A stretch of DNA of 64,000 bases from contig JBGAVT010000001.1 in assembly GCA_044227985.1 (NCBI GenBank), positions 1 through 64,000 on the forward strand, in the 5' to 3' direction. Source of the stretch: CAZUNB01 sp044227985. GTDB taxonomy: Bacteria; Patescibacteriota; Saccharimonadia; Saccharimonadales; JAGPDM01. Each line of letters starts with the position of its first letter. Positions within the stretch are counted from its first letter, which is position 1. Positions 44,458-53,954 of this stretch are shown one piece after another. Under the pieces are notes generated by a model. That model was not told where the DNA came from and did no database searches. It saw only the letters and a program-made list of their open reading frames with translations. Both the position numbers and the translations under genes were made by a program.

Positions 44458-44763
44458 TTATTCAGTAATTTTGACGACTGGATAGAAAGAAACAAAATTC
44501 GTGAAATCTTTTCCAACCTTATCGATTGATCCATCTTTTGGTTCGGCGTAATACCAAGCTGCTGCTGCTGTAGTTTCACCATCAGCACTAATGTCGTAGT
44601 AGCTAGCTTTTCCCTTCCAGAAACATACTGTTTCTCGATCATCATTATGGCTAAAGAATTCTTTTTTTATCGAACTTGGAGGAAAATATACTCCACCTTC
44701 AATCAATATAGTATCCTTCTTGTCTGCCTCAGCTATTACTAACCCGTTATATGTAGCTTTCAT
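44458..44763 (-). CDS. DUF427 domain protein
   Basis: 101 aa, whole-length DUF427: NGLVIAEADKKDTILIEGG, VYFPP, CFWKGKASYYDI, AAWYYAEP and FVSFYPVVKI. The fold is a small beta barrel; the biochemical function of the family is unknown. Start overlaps the stop of the upstream membrane protein gene by one base. Confidence 0.88.
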   Translation of the reverse strand: MKATYNGLVIAEADKKDTILIEGGVYFPPSSIKKEFFSHNDDRETVCFWKGKASYYDISADGETTAAAAWYYAEPKDGSIDKVGKDFTNFVSFYPVVKITE

Positions 44764-45137
44764 TATCTGGTTTCTCTTTCTGCTTTATCTTTTTTTAACT
44801 GATCAATTCCGAGCGAATCATTACTTAACAAATTAGCATCATAATCGCTACTTGGTTGGGCAACCTCGTCGAGCTGACTTGTTATCTTTTTTAGATCTAA
44901 CTGAATAGAGGCTGAAGTTACAGGTTCAGTTACTTTCGGCAGAACATTCTCGTCAGGATTATCGATTTGCTTAACTACTTCATCAGAGTTTGGCTTCGTG
45001 CCTGAATCAAGTACGAGTTGCTCTTCACCGTTATACGTAAGTGTTCCGATAAAAACTAAGACTAGTGCAATCGTTACGGCTGAAGCAACCGCTAGAAAAC
45101 TTGATGAACTAGTGATTTGTTTAAGCTTTCTACTCAT
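44763..45137 (-). CDS. Small single-pass membrane protein
   Basis: 124 aa. One helix (about 14-32), then an exposed polar acidic region with little predicted fold (GTKPNSDEVVKQIDNPDENV). It overlaps the stop of the preceding gene by 4 nt, so it is translationally coupled. No family recognised. Confidence 0.7.
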   Translation of the reverse strand: MSRKLKQITSSSSFLAVASAVTIALVLVFIGTLTYNGEEQLVLDSGTKPNSDEVVKQIDNPDENVLPKVTEPVTSASIQLDLKKITSQLDEVAQPSSDYDANLLSNDSLGIDQLKKDKAERETR

Positions 45138-45766
45138 TTGTTTTTTCCTGTTTTTGCTTGGTTGGTATCTACTGTATCACCGATATTGATTATGGTAAAA
45201 GTTTCCAAACTTTTGATGACTTGATTATTGATTGCGGAATCAACATTACTAGCAGCGATGATTAAGTTCTTTTGATCATCTCTAGCCGTCTCAACCATAG
45301 TCTCTAGTTGCTCTATTTCTACCGTACAAGCTGAGCTAGCAGCAGTTCTCAAACTTGATTCATATGTTGTACTAGCAGTTTGGAAGCTATTGATACGAAC
45401 ACGTAACGTGGTGATAGATTGAGGTAAATCTCCAGATTGCATCTTGCTGACTTGGAGTCGTTCGACAAGATTTTCTAATCGTGAACTAATTTTTTCATAA
45501 CGGTCAACTCTATCAATCCGTATTAAGCTAGCTCGATCAGATTGAGACTGCAGACGAATTCGAACAATTTGACATGGTAACTCAGCTCTACTCTCTAGCT
45601 TTTGTTGTTGTTTATTCGATGCATCGAGCTTGCTAAGTGTTTGGTCGCTCAGTGCTAAACGGGTAGGCGCACTAGCGCCGGCCGTAGTGACAGCAAAACT
45701 AGATACTAAAAGAAGGCTCATTATAAGCAGACCAATGGAAATCCGATTACTCTTTATTCGTTTCAT
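45134..45766 (-). CDS. Exported coiled-coil protein, unknown function
   Basis: 210 aa from the ATG at 45766; TATAAT (45773-45778) ends exactly 6 nt upstream, so the start of transcription is the A of ATG. Signal or anchor segment (10-30), then long charged helices (ISSRLENLVERLQVSKMQSG; ASSACTVEIEQLETMVETA) with two Cys. Heads a three-gene transcript with the next membrane protein and DUF427. Confidence 0.75.
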   Translation of the reverse strand: MKRIKSNRISIGLLIMSLLLVSSFAVTTAGASAPTRLALSDQTLSKLDASNKQQQKLESRAELPCQIVRIRLQSQSDRASLIRIDRVDRYEKISSRLENLVERLQVSKMQSGDLPQSITTLRVRINSFQTASTTYESSLRTAASSACTVEIEQLETMVETARDDQKNLIIAASNVDSAINNQVIKSLETFTIINIGDTVDTNQAKTGKNK

Positions 45767-45816
45767 AGTCTCATTATAGCAAACCACAGATTAAATGCCT
45801 GTTGTCACTAGAAAAG

Positions 45817-46614
45817 CTAATACAGGAAGTATATGTTAGCTTTTGTTTGAATCAACTTATCCCGAATTAGCCCTTCCAGGGCCTCTTCCAACCGTTGATC
45901 AAAAAACTCGTGTTCAAGTTGTGTCAGGCTTTGCGGACCTCTGGAAACAAAACGAAGAATGCCTGCTCTAAGCTGTCGAGTACTTCCCACAAATGTTGAT
46001 TGCTTGGTATATACACTAGCCTTCCTATGTGTTGTAAGGCCTTGTTTTTTAAGCGATGTGCCATAGTCCATCAAAGCCCAGTACCATTCGCGCGGGTTAT
46101 CATGATTAAGCACTTCGATGACTTTAGATAATATCTCTTTTTCACTAGTCTTATCTTTATCAGCAAAAAAATGATGAATTATGACTGTCCGAATATTTGT
46201 TTCCACAAAGCCAATAGGTAGATTCTTTGAATATACAAGAATTGCAGCGGCAGTATTGTAGCCTATGCCTGGAAGCTCACTAAGCAATTTCGGATCCGTA
46301 GGCGTTTCTACATCCCAGTTACGCCTGCAGATTTCTTTGGCTGATTGATGGATAAAACGAGCACGACGATAGTAACCAAGCCCCTGCCATGCGCTAACGA
46401 CATCCGCTTGGGTGGCCCGTGCAAGCGTAACTACACTAGGAAACTTTTGCAAAAAACTTCGGTAATGATCAACAACCCGTGGTGCCTGTGTTTGCTGTAA
46501 CATAATTTCGCTCACAAGGATTTTGTAAAAATCTGTTGTACTACGCCAAGGAAAGTCTCGTTTACTATGTCTATAAAATGCCCATACGAGATTATGGAAG
46601 CTAGAGACGGTCAT
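45817..46614 (-). CDS. mutY: A/G-specific adenine glycosylase-like protein without Fe-S cluster
   Basis: 265 aa. HhH-GPD domain: catalytic Glu36 in SEIMLQQTQ, QGLGYYRRARF, helix-hairpin-helix ELPGIGYNTAAAI. The usual catalytic Asp is Glu (VETNIRT, Glu138). The four cluster cysteines after the HhH are absent (only Cys96 in the whole protein), and the C-terminal MutT-like domain is replaced by a short tail. Should excise A opposite 8-oxoG. It overlaps tyrA by 14 nt as the last gene of the aromatic operon. Confidence 0.87.
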   Translation of the reverse strand: MTVSSFHNLVWAFYRHSKRDFPWRSTTDFYKILVSEIMLQQTQAPRVVDHYRSFLQKFPSVVTLARATQADVVSAWQGLGYYRRARFIHQSAKEICRRNWDVETPTDPKLLSELPGIGYNTAAAILVYSKNLPIGFVETNIRTVIIHHFFADKDKTSEKEILSKVIEVLNHDNPREWYWALMDYGTSLKKQGLTTHRKASVYTKQSTFVGSTRQLRAGILRFVSRGPQSLTQLEHEFFDQRLEEALEGLIRDKLIQTKANIYFLY

Positions 46615-47350
46615 GAATTTGCTGTGCTTGATCCAAAAAACGCTTTCGGACTTCTGAGGCGTACGGATTGGCAGATTCCACCGTCAGGAACAAAGCGTCA
46701 GAATGTTGTTTTTCCTGTTCAGCTAGCGCAAGAAGTTTTTTATAGTAACCGGTAGTCAGAGAGGCTTCAGAAACACCGAGTTCAAGTAGACTTCGTCCAA
46801 TAAAAAATGTAAGGCCTTGAATGGTAGCCATCTGTCTATCATGCTCCATTGGAGAAATTTCGACTACTTCACCTCCTTTTTCATCGATAATCGAAGTTAG
46901 CGTCTTTGTCCAAGGCGTTTGACGAAGTTCGTGGAAGACCCATTGGCGACTCTTCAGATCACCGCCTGTACTTTGGGGTCCGAACAATGGGTGGCTAGCA
47001 ATCAGTCCGACATCTTCGGAGAAAGTTCGTAACATAATCTCACTCGGTCGCTCCTTAACCGAAAGTACGTCGATTATTGTAGCTCCAGGTTGAACGATTG
47101 GCGCAAGTTGTTGGCATACAATTTCGAAATCAGAAAATGGGACTGCAATCCAGATCAAGTCTGCCTTGCCTGCCATCTCAAGATTAACTCTCGTTGTTTT
47201 TGCGCCCTCGAATTGGCTATCATTAGGATCAACCGCAACAACTGATTGGAACCCAAAGCTTTCAAGAACATGCGCTAATAATTGTCCAAATGGCCCAAAA
47301 CCAACTATCGAAGTAGTCGATTGTTTTAGGTTAGGAAGTTGGCTGCTCAT
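46601..47350 (-). CDS. tyrA: Prephenate (or arogenate) dehydrogenase
   Basis: 249 aa. NAD(P) site IVGFGPFGQLLA (15-26), DPND, IWIAVPFSDFE, IDVLSVKE and the active-site His in LIASHPLFGPQSTGG. Short TyrA without a fused mutase or ACT domain. Makes 4-hydroxyphenylpyruvate (or tyrosine) from prephenate. It lies with a separate chorismate mutase and aminotransferase, together enough for tyrosine. No prephenate dehydratase is in the window. Confidence 0.9.
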   Translation of the reverse strand: MSSQLPNLKQSTTSIVGFGPFGQLLAHVLESFGFQSVVAVDPNDSQFEGAKTTRVNLEMAGKADLIWIAVPFSDFEIVCQQLAPIVQPGATIIDVLSVKERPSEIMLRTFSEDVGLIASHPLFGPQSTGGDLKSRQWVFHELRQTPWTKTLTSIIDEKGGEVVEISPMEHDRQMATIQGLTFFIGRSLLELGVSEASLTTGYYKKLLALAEQEKQHSDALFLTVESANPYASEVRKRFLDQAQQIHDRL

Positions 47351-47355
47351 ACGTT

Positions 47356-48270
47356 TTAAATTTTTGTTAGCCAGTTGTCGCTTAATTCGTGTTCACCACG
47401 AACAATGGCTTCAAAACTATCACTAATCTGCTTAGTTATTTTTCCGGGAGTTTGGCTAATTTCACGTCGATCAATTCCTGCTACCCATGAAACCTTAGCA
47501 GCGGTACCTGTCACAAAGGCTTCTTCAGCAGTATATAGTTGACTACGACGGATAGGGCTTTCTTCGATCGGTATGTTATGCAGCGCTGCCAGCTCAACCA
47601 CACAGCGGCGAGTTATGCCTTCGAGTAAATCTCCGCCTAGACCTGGTGTCAGTAACACACCATGACGAACAATAAATAAATTCATGACTGCGCCTTCGCC
47701 GACATCACCCTTATGATCAAGCATAATAGCGCTGTCAAAGCCGTTTGCCTGAGCCTCTTCAATCGCCATTGCTGCATTGATGTAAGCACCTGAAGCTTTG
47801 GCTTTAGCAGGGATAGCGTTGTCCGGCACCCGAATCCAACTACTGGTAGCAAGCTGCAATCCTTTACTACTATCGAGGTAATCCTCAAGATTCATAACAT
47901 ATACCGCTAACTGATATTCACCTGAGATCTTAGGTCCAAGTGCTATATCAGATCGATAGATAAATGGTCGTATATAGATATCCTGGTTTGGGTTATTAGC
48001 CTTCACAGTATCACTGATAATATGAGCTAATTTATCGGCAGTCAGTTTGTATGGAAAACCAAGAATCTTAACACTTTCGATCATACGCTTGGCATGATCA
48101 GCTAATCGCAGGATTGCCACAGAGCCATCAGCTTGTTTGTAGCCACGGAGTCCAGCAAATGTAGCTATAGCATACTGCAACCCTGCTGTAGCAATTGGTA
48201 CATTTGCATTCTTGAAGTCGATAATCTCACCTTCAAAATATGCTTTTTCTAAATAATCATTATGCGTCAT
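47356..48270 (-). CDS. ilvE: Branched-chain-type (class IV) aminotransferase
   Basis: 304 aa. Fold type IV PLP enzyme: PLP Lys in AKASGAYINAAMAIEEA, GEGAVMNLFIVRHG, LLEGITRRCVVELA. By sequence it is IlvE-like. Its place between chorismate mutase and tyrA suggests that here it also transaminates phenylpyruvate and hydroxyphenylpyruvate; no other branched-chain gene is seen nearby. Overlaps the mutase gene by 4 nt. Confidence 0.9.
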   Translation of the reverse strand: MTHNDYLEKAYFEGEIIDFKNANVPIATAGLQYAIATFAGLRGYKQADGSVAILRLADHAKRMIESVKILGFPYKLTADKLAHIISDTVKANNPNQDIYIRPFIYRSDIALGPKISGEYQLAVYVMNLEDYLDSSKGLQLATSSWIRVPDNAIPAKAKASGAYINAAMAIEEAQANGFDSAIMLDHKGDVGEGAVMNLFIVRHGVLLTPGLGGDLLEGITRRCVVELAALHNIPIEESPIRRSQLYTAEEAFVTGTAAKVSWVAGIDRREISQTPGKITKQISDSFEAIVRGEHELSDNWLTKI

Positions 48271-48560
48271 TTCCGTAACTCCTCAATTTCTGCTTCAATT
48301 GCCATCTCATGAAGCGTATCCCAAATCGTATCAATCCGTCGAATTGAAAGTTTATGTTTTGCAGCTAATTGCCGCTGTTTTTGCATGACCTTTTTCCATC
48401 GAGCAAGATTCTTAATGGGAAGTTTATGTTTATGTTTAATAATCGCTACTTGCTTTACCGCTTTTTGTCGCTTCACCAAAAGACTCATCAGAGTCGTGTC
48501 AATTTGGTCAATCTCATGACGTAAATCTGCTAATTCTTTCGGTTCTCTCATGCTACCCAT
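48267..48560 (-). CDS. Chorismate mutase, AroQ class
   Basis: 97 aa all-helical AroQ domain: ADLRHEIDQIDTTLMSLLVK, RQKAVKQVAIIKHKHKLPI, and a third helix with DTIWDTLHEMAIEAE. Converts chorismate to prephenate. A second in-frame ATG three codons in has TATCAT 7 nt upstream, so an internal promoter is possible. The 36-nt gap after aroC is the largest in the operon. Confidence 0.9.
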   Translation of the reverse strand: MGSMREPKELADLRHEIDQIDTTLMSLLVKRQKAVKQVAIIKHKHKLPIKNLARWKKVMQKQRQLAAKHKLSIRRIDTIWDTLHEMAIEAEIEELRK

Positions 48561-48596
48561 GATAGCACAAATCCTTTCAATTTTATGATGTAGTAA

Positions 48597-49679
48597 CTAA
48601 AGTTTACGTGCATTTTGTTGCAAAAGTGCATCAAGCAATACAATAGCCATCATAGCCTCAACAATTGGCACCGCTCGTGGCAACACTGCAGGGTCATGAC
48701 GACCTTTAAGATTCTCTAACGTAACCTCGTTACCGTCACTATCGACAGTATTTTGAGTTTTTAAAACTGTTGAGGTTGGCTTAAAGGCTACATTGCACAC
48801 AATCGGCTCACCATTGCTGATACCGCCCTGCACACCACCTGAATTATTTGTTTTTGTGCCGATTTTACCTTTTTTAGCAACAAACTCATCATTGTGCTCA
48901 AGCCCTGTCATACGAGTTCCGCCAAAACCGCTACCAATTTCAAAACCCTTAGTAGCGTTGATTGAAAGCATCGCCTTTGCTAGCTCAGCTTCAAGTCGGT
49001 CATAAACTGGTTCACCTAGACCAACAGGAACATTTCGAGCGACAACCGTGATCACACCACCGACAGAGTTTCCATCCTGTTTCATCCGTTTAACTAGCTC
49101 AATCATCTTTTCAGCCGCAACAGGATCAGCACAACGGACAATATTAGCTTCTACGTTATCTCGAGTAAATGAATCAACATCAAGCTCAGCGGTAATTTCG
49201 TGGATTTGTTTAACACTGGCAACAATCTCAATACCATTTTGAATCAAAATTTTGCGAGCTATCGCACCAGCCATAATTCTGGCTACAGTTTCACGAGCAC
49301 TGCTACGTCCACCACCCGCAACCGCACGTCGACCGTACTTCTGCTCATAAGTAAAATCTGCATGACTGGGTCGATAGACTTTTGCGAGATTGCCATAATC
49401 CTGAGAACGTTGATCTTTATTACGAATGAGCATGGCAATCGGCGAGCCGAGTGTGATTCCTTCGGAAATTCCAGATAGAATTTCTACCTGATCTGGTTCA
49501 TCTCTGTCTGTTGTAACAACACTTTGGCCAGGTCGACGGCGATCAAGTTCAACTTGAATATCTTCTAGAGATATCTCAATCCCGGCAGGGCAACCGTCAA
49601 TAACAACACCGACTCCAGCCCCGTGACTCTCACCAAAACTAGTAATTTGATACAAATTTCCAAAACTATTTCCGGGCAT
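48597..49679 (-). CDS. aroC: Chorismate synthase
   Basis: 360 aa from the ATG at 49679, with AGAGGAG 6 nt upstream. SFGESHGAGVGVVIDGCPAG, RRPGQS, RSSARETVARIMAGA and GFGGTRMTGLEHNDEF are family motifs. FMN-dependent last step of the shikimate pathway. Starts 1 nt after the aroD stop. Confidence 0.97.
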   Translation of the reverse strand: MPGNSFGNLYQITSFGESHGAGVGVVIDGCPAGIEISLEDIQVELDRRRPGQSVVTTDRDEPDQVEILSGISEGITLGSPIAMLIRNKDQRSQDYGNLAKVYRPSHADFTYEQKYGRRAVAGGGRSSARETVARIMAGAIARKILIQNGIEIVASVKQIHEITAELDVDSFTRDNVEANIVRCADPVAAEKMIELVKRMKQDGNSVGGVITVVARNVPVGLGEPVYDRLEAELAKAMLSINATKGFEIGSGFGGTRMTGLEHNDEFVAKKGKIGTKTNNSGGVQGGISNGEPIVCNVAFKPTSTVLKTQNTVDSDGNEVTLENLKGRHDPAVLPRAVPIVEAMMAIVLLDALLQQNARKL

Positions 49680-49680
49680 A

Positions 49681-50349
49681 TTATTCTCCTCTTTCAATTA
49701 CTTCTAGCATAGCATCAACGCTCATTTGACCCGGAGCAACACTTGAACCAGTTGCGACAAACATTAATGCACTACCTCTTTTCAATGCCTCAACTCGCAG
49801 ACCATCATCATCACCGCTCATAGGGATCAATGCAAAATTTTGTTTTGGATAATCTGTAAATAAACTAAATAATCGAGCAGACTCAGCGCTGGAGCTCACC
49901 CGACAAGCAATTTTAATGATCGATGGACTATGCTGTTTAGCAATTTCTATAAGATCATTCAGCTTTTGCATAGTCGGCGTTCGTTCAAAATTATGATACG
50001 ACAATAGTCTTTTTTCTTGAACTATTTTTTCTACTAGCATTTTATTTGAGATATCAATATCGATGTAAATAGTATTTTTGAGCCCAGATAATTCCTGTAA
50101 TAATCGAGTGCGTTTGTCTTCATCCCCATCGAACCTCCCGCCTTCATTTACGCTTCGGAGTGTTACTATAACTTTCTGTCGAACTAGTTTAATTGCTTCA
50201 ACAATGGCTTGCTCATTAAGCTTATTCAAATAATCAAGACGCCATTCAACTAACAAAATTTCTTCGGGTAGCTGGCGAAACTGCTCAAGGCTTACAACAA
50301 TTGTTGACTCTGCGACCACACCGACAATTCGATCTACTAGTTGGCTCAT
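49681..50349 (-). CDS. aroD: 3-dehydroquinate dehydratase, type I
   Basis: 222 aa. Type I Schiff-base enzyme: EWRLDYL, active His in LLSYHNFERTP, Lys in SIIKIACRVSS, and the C-terminal GSSVAPGQMSVD. Converts 3-dehydroquinate to 3-dehydroshikimate. Overlaps aroE and abuts aroC. Confidence 0.94.
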   Translation of the reverse strand: MSQLVDRIVGVVAESTIVVSLEQFRQLPEEILLVEWRLDYLNKLNEQAIVEAIKLVRQKVIVTLRSVNEGGRFDGDEDKRTRLLQELSGLKNTIYIDIDISNKMLVEKIVQEKRLLSYHNFERTPTMQKLNDLIEIAKQHSPSIIKIACRVSSSAESARLFSLFTDYPKQNFALIPMSGDDDGLRVEALKRGSALMFVATGSSVAPGQMSVDAMLEVIERGE

Positions 50350-51137
50350 TGTCCGATCGCCTCACGCATAACTTGTTGTGGGGCATCTCTTCCAGTAAAA
50401 ATTCGAAACTGCTCATAAGCTTGTGCGAGTAGCAATTCATAACCAGAAATTGTTGAGGCTCCAATATGTTTCGCCTGTTGTACCAATACGGTCTCAGGTG
50501 GCTTATAAATCGATTCGAATACAAGCTGGTCGGGATTTAAAAATTTTACATCAATCGGTGTTTCATTGACAAGCTCCGCCATTCCAACACTTGTAGTATT
50601 AATTATCGTGTCTATATCTTCGGTGTCATCAATCTCAGTAATAACATTTATCCCCGGGAAATCTTGTCGTAATTTTTGAAGTCGGCTGACTGTTCGATTA
50701 TAAACAAGCACCTCAAGCGGCTCGGAGTGAAGCGCTGCGTAAACAGCAGCACGAGCGGCACCGCCAGCACCAAGAATCAAAACCCGCTTTGCTCGCAATC
50801 CATCGACAGCATTTAACGGTCGGCTATACCCAAGCCAATCCGTATTACTGCCAATCCAGCGATTATTTCTTTTTACCATTGTGTTAGCAACACCAATATT
50901 TCTAGCAGCATGATCAAGTTCGTCGGCTACTTCGTATGCTAGCGCTTTCAATGGCATTGTAACGCTAAAACCATCGAAATTAGTAGCCTCAGAGCTCCAC
51001 CACTTACGGAAATCATCCTCCGTGACCTGAACTGCTGTATAGTTGGCAGAGATGCCGAGCGCGGCAAATCCTGCACTGTGAATTATTGGTGACAAGCTAT
51101 GTTCAACTGGATTTCCAATGACTGCAAACCGTCTCAT
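50346..51137 (-). CDS. aroE: Shikimate dehydrogenase
   Basis: 263 aa. Substrate site NPVEHSLSPIIHSAGF, catalytic Lys in MPLKALAYE, cofactor loop GAGGAARAAVYA with NRTVSR (the NADP-binding Arg), and INTTSVGM. Reduces 3-dehydroshikimate. ATGA overlaps on both sides. Confidence 0.96.
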   Translation of the reverse strand: MRRFAVIGNPVEHSLSPIIHSAGFAALGISANYTAVQVTEDDFRKWWSSEATNFDGFSVTMPLKALAYEVADELDHAARNIGVANTMVKRNNRWIGSNTDWLGYSRPLNAVDGLRAKRVLILGAGGAARAAVYAALHSEPLEVLVYNRTVSRLQKLRQDFPGINVITEIDDTEDIDTIINTTSVGMAELVNETPIDVKFLNPDQLVFESIYKPPETVLVQQAKHIGASTISGYELLLAQAYEQFRIFTGRDAPQQVMREAIGQ

Positions 51138-51631
51138 GACTCAACTCCAATTTGTTGATATATTTCAATAGCGAGCTGCTCAGGAGTTTTAATTCTGGCG
51201 TCAATCGTTATCGTTGCATACTTTTGATATAATTTTTGTCGAGTATTAAAAAGAACTAATGCAGCATCTTTGTCCTTCATTAAGGGACGATCAGTATCAC
51301 CAACACGCCCAACTGACGTCTGAAAATCAATATAAAGATAAATCACCGAAGCATTTTCACATAAAGGTTGCATCGCTTCGGAACTTTCAACCACACCACC
51401 ACCCGTAGCGATGACTGCATTACTCTCAACTGCCAGCTGTTTAGCAAGTCCAGTTTCATAGCGACGAAAATTCTCTTCACCTTCTTCCTTGAAAAAATCT
51501 GCTGTTGTCATTTTCAAGTCTTCTTCAAGTACGGCGTCCATATCAAGCACCCCTACTTCTAAAAGACTGGCCAACTCACGTGCTACAGTCGATTTTCCCG
51601 ACCCCATAAAACCAATTAGAACTACCTTCAT
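51134..51631 (-). CDS. aroK: Shikimate kinase
   Basis: 165 aa. P-loop GFMGSGKST (7-15), DMD (31-33) for shikimate, ATGGGVV and DRPLM lid region. Phosphorylates shikimate. Overlaps both neighbours by 4 nt. Confidence 0.95.
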   Translation of the reverse strand: MKVVLIGFMGSGKSTVARELASLLEVGVLDMDAVLEEDLKMTTADFFKEEGEENFRRYETGLAKQLAVESNAVIATGGGVVESSEAMQPLCENASVIYLYIDFQTSVGRVGDTDRPLMKDKDAALVLFNTRQKLYQKYATITIDARIKTPEQLAIEIYQQIGVES

Positions 51632-52884
51632 ACAACGTCCTCAAAAATAATACCGAAATGCTTAAGTTTGCTCCAAAAATCTGGAAACGATTTCTCGACC
51701 ACATCAGGATCTTCGATAATAATCCCCTCCACTACTGCTGAAAGTGGACTAATCGACATAGCCATACGATGATCGTGATAGGTTTTTATCCTAGCTGACG
51801 AAATTACACTTGGAAAAATTCGGATACTAGCAGTATCAATCTCTGTTCTTATTCCTAGCTTTTCCAGCTCAGTCTTCATAGCAACCAATCTATCAGTTTC
51901 TTTTCCTGGGAGTGTTGATAATCCGCTTATGTAACTTTCTTCAATGGCTTGCGTTGCTAAAACGGCTGCGGTTTGAGCAGTGTCTGAGCAATTTATCATA
52001 TTGTAGTTGATCGACTTGATCTTTTTAGCAGGAGAAACAACTAGTCCATCAGCTGTTTCTGAAACTTGCGCTCCCATATTTTCTAAAACTTTAACAAACT
52101 CAATATCACCCTGTGCCGAGTTGAGGCTAATGTATGGAATCTGGACTATTTGCTGACGAAGCATTCCAAATGACCACATATAGCCAGCCGCCGCAGCATC
52201 CGCTTCAACAATTATCTCATTAGACGTTCTTAATTGATTTTGTATCGTGCGAGTCAAATCGCTATATGCAACAGACACCGGCTTATTCTTTTGAAGAATC
52301 TCAAGTCCCGATTCGAACAATGGTGAAATAAGCTGTAAGGCAGTAATAAATTGGCTACTAATTGATGCGTCAACTTCAATGATTTTTTTCTCTTTTGGCA
52401 CAATTGCACCAGAAACTAGTATTGGCAATCTTCCTGATTCGCCTTGTTCAGATATTTGTGCGCCAAGTGATTTCAGCGCATTGATTAATATTCCCATTGG
52501 GCGTTTTTTCAATCGTTCACTGCCGGTGATAATAACTTCAAATCCCGGTAAGAATGCTACAAAAGCTAATAAAAATCGTGAAGTTGTCCCAGCTGGGCCA
52601 CAATCAATCGTTAGTTGCTTTGGAGTGATCGTATCAACTGAATTCTCTATAATCCAATCACCACTTTGGCTAATAGAAATATCAATTCCCAGATCGATTA
52701 ATGAATCACGCAGCGTTAAACTATCTACACTGAGACTGGGATTAATGACAGTAATCGGACGCGGGTCAATACTCGCAGCGATTAAAGCACGATTAGTAAT
52801 GCTTTTACTTCCCGGCACATCCAAAATTATCGGATCACTTGATGGTTTCCAGTTGGCGTCTCGTGTCAGCTTTATAGCATTCAT
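51628..52884 (-). CDS. aroA: 5-enolpyruvylshikimate-3-phosphate synthase
   Basis: 418 aa. VPGSKSITNRALIAASI (24-40), CGPAGTTSRFLLAF, RLKKRPMGILINAL, and KTYHDHRMAMS near the end. Two-domain EPSP synthase. The GTTSR in place of the GNAGTAMR sequence suggests a class II-like loop, but glyphosate behaviour cannot be inferred. Starts directly after the aroB stop. Confidence 0.96.
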   Translation of the reverse strand: MNAIKLTRDANWKPSSDPIILDVPGSKSITNRALIAASIDPRPITVINPSLSVDSLTLRDSLIDLGIDISISQSGDWIIENSVDTITPKQLTIDCGPAGTTSRFLLAFVAFLPGFEVIITGSERLKKRPMGILINALKSLGAQISEQGESGRLPILVSGAIVPKEKKIIEVDASISSQFITALQLISPLFESGLEILQKNKPVSVAYSDLTRTIQNQLRTSNEIIVEADAAAAGYMWSFGMLRQQIVQIPYISLNSAQGDIEFVKVLENMGAQVSETADGLVVSPAKKIKSINYNMINCSDTAQTAAVLATQAIEESYISGLSTLPGKETDRLVAMKTELEKLGIRTEIDTASIRIFPSVISSARIKTYHDHRMAMSISPLSAVVEGIIIEDPDVVEKSFPDFWSKLKHFGIIFEDVV

Positions 52885-53952
52885 TTATGAACGATCCAAC
52901 CACTTAAGTGCACCTAGTACGCTCTCTTCGTCAATTTTATAGTCAGTAATTACCTGCCCTATTTCACGCGGTATGGCCCATTGGATTTCCCCCGAGTGAT
53001 TCTTTTTATCTCCGCGAATGGCCACTAAAAATTCTTCGGGTTCGATGCCAACATCAAGCCTAGTTGGTAGATTATATTGCACCAATAGCTCAGATACAAC
53101 ATCGACGAGTTCTGACAGACCTGCCGCATACAACTCGCCGAGCATACCAAGTCCAACCGCTTCACCGTGCAGCAATGGTTTAAATGTATGATGGGACAGA
53201 CTTTCGAGTGCATGACCAAAAGTATGACCAAAATTAAGAACCTTGCGTTGGTTGGCTTCGCGTTCATCCAGAGCAACAACATCGACTTTCACCTGAACAG
53301 ATTTAGCTACTAGTTTCGTCAATTTTTCTGCACCATTTTTATCAAAAACATTTTCTTTCAGATCATGAAGTATCGTATTTTTAGTAATAACTGCATGCTT
53401 AATAATCTCGCCAAAGCCTTCCACGAAAACCCGATCACTCAATGTCGAAAGACACGAGGTATTACAATATACGCCGGTTGGCTGTGTAAATGTACCAATA
53501 TTATTTTTTAAACCAGCAAAATTAATGCCTGTCTTTCCACCAACTGCAGCATCGACTTGTGCCAATAGTGTTGTCGGAATATTAATAAAACGAATTCCAC
53601 GTTTATAGGTTGCGGCAGCAAATCCACCTAGATCAGTTATGACCCCACCACCAACGTTGATTATCAACGCATTACGGTCGGCGCTGGCGGCATTTAATTG
53701 CTGCCAAATTGATTCAACTGTTCGAATATTCTTATACTGTTCGCCAGGTTCAATTTCGATTAATTGAGGACTATTTATGCGCTTACTGCTAATAGCGTCA
53801 AAATATAGTGGTGCTACATTGCTATCACTCACAACAAAAATTTGGGACACATCAGTTGGGATCATCTGGGTCAGACGATCAAAATCTTGTTCAACCAAGA
53901 TTTGGTAGCTAGATCTTGTCGCACTAGTCGTGAGATCAATTTGATTACTCAT
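52885..53952 (-). CDS. aroB: 3-dehydroquinate synthase
   Basis: 355 aa. GGGVITDLGGFAAATYKRG, PTTLLAQVDAAVGGKTGIN, and Zn ligands in LNFGHTFGHALE and LHGEAVGLGM. NAD-dependent second step of the pathway. Two nt downstream of aroF. Confidence 0.97.
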   Translation of the reverse strand: MSNQIDLTTSATRSSYQILVEQDFDRLTQMIPTDVSQIFVVSDSNVAPLYFDAISSKRINSPQLIEIEPGEQYKNIRTVESIWQQLNAASADRNALIINVGGGVITDLGGFAAATYKRGIRFINIPTTLLAQVDAAVGGKTGINFAGLKNNIGTFTQPTGVYCNTSCLSTLSDRVFVEGFGEIIKHAVITKNTILHDLKENVFDKNGAEKLTKLVAKSVQVKVDVVALDEREANQRKVLNFGHTFGHALESLSHHTFKPLLHGEAVGLGMLGELYAAGLSELVDVVSELLVQYNLPTRLDVGIEPEEFLVAIRGDKKNHSGEIQWAIPREIGQVITDYKIDEESVLGALKWLDRS

Positions 53953-53954
53953 GG

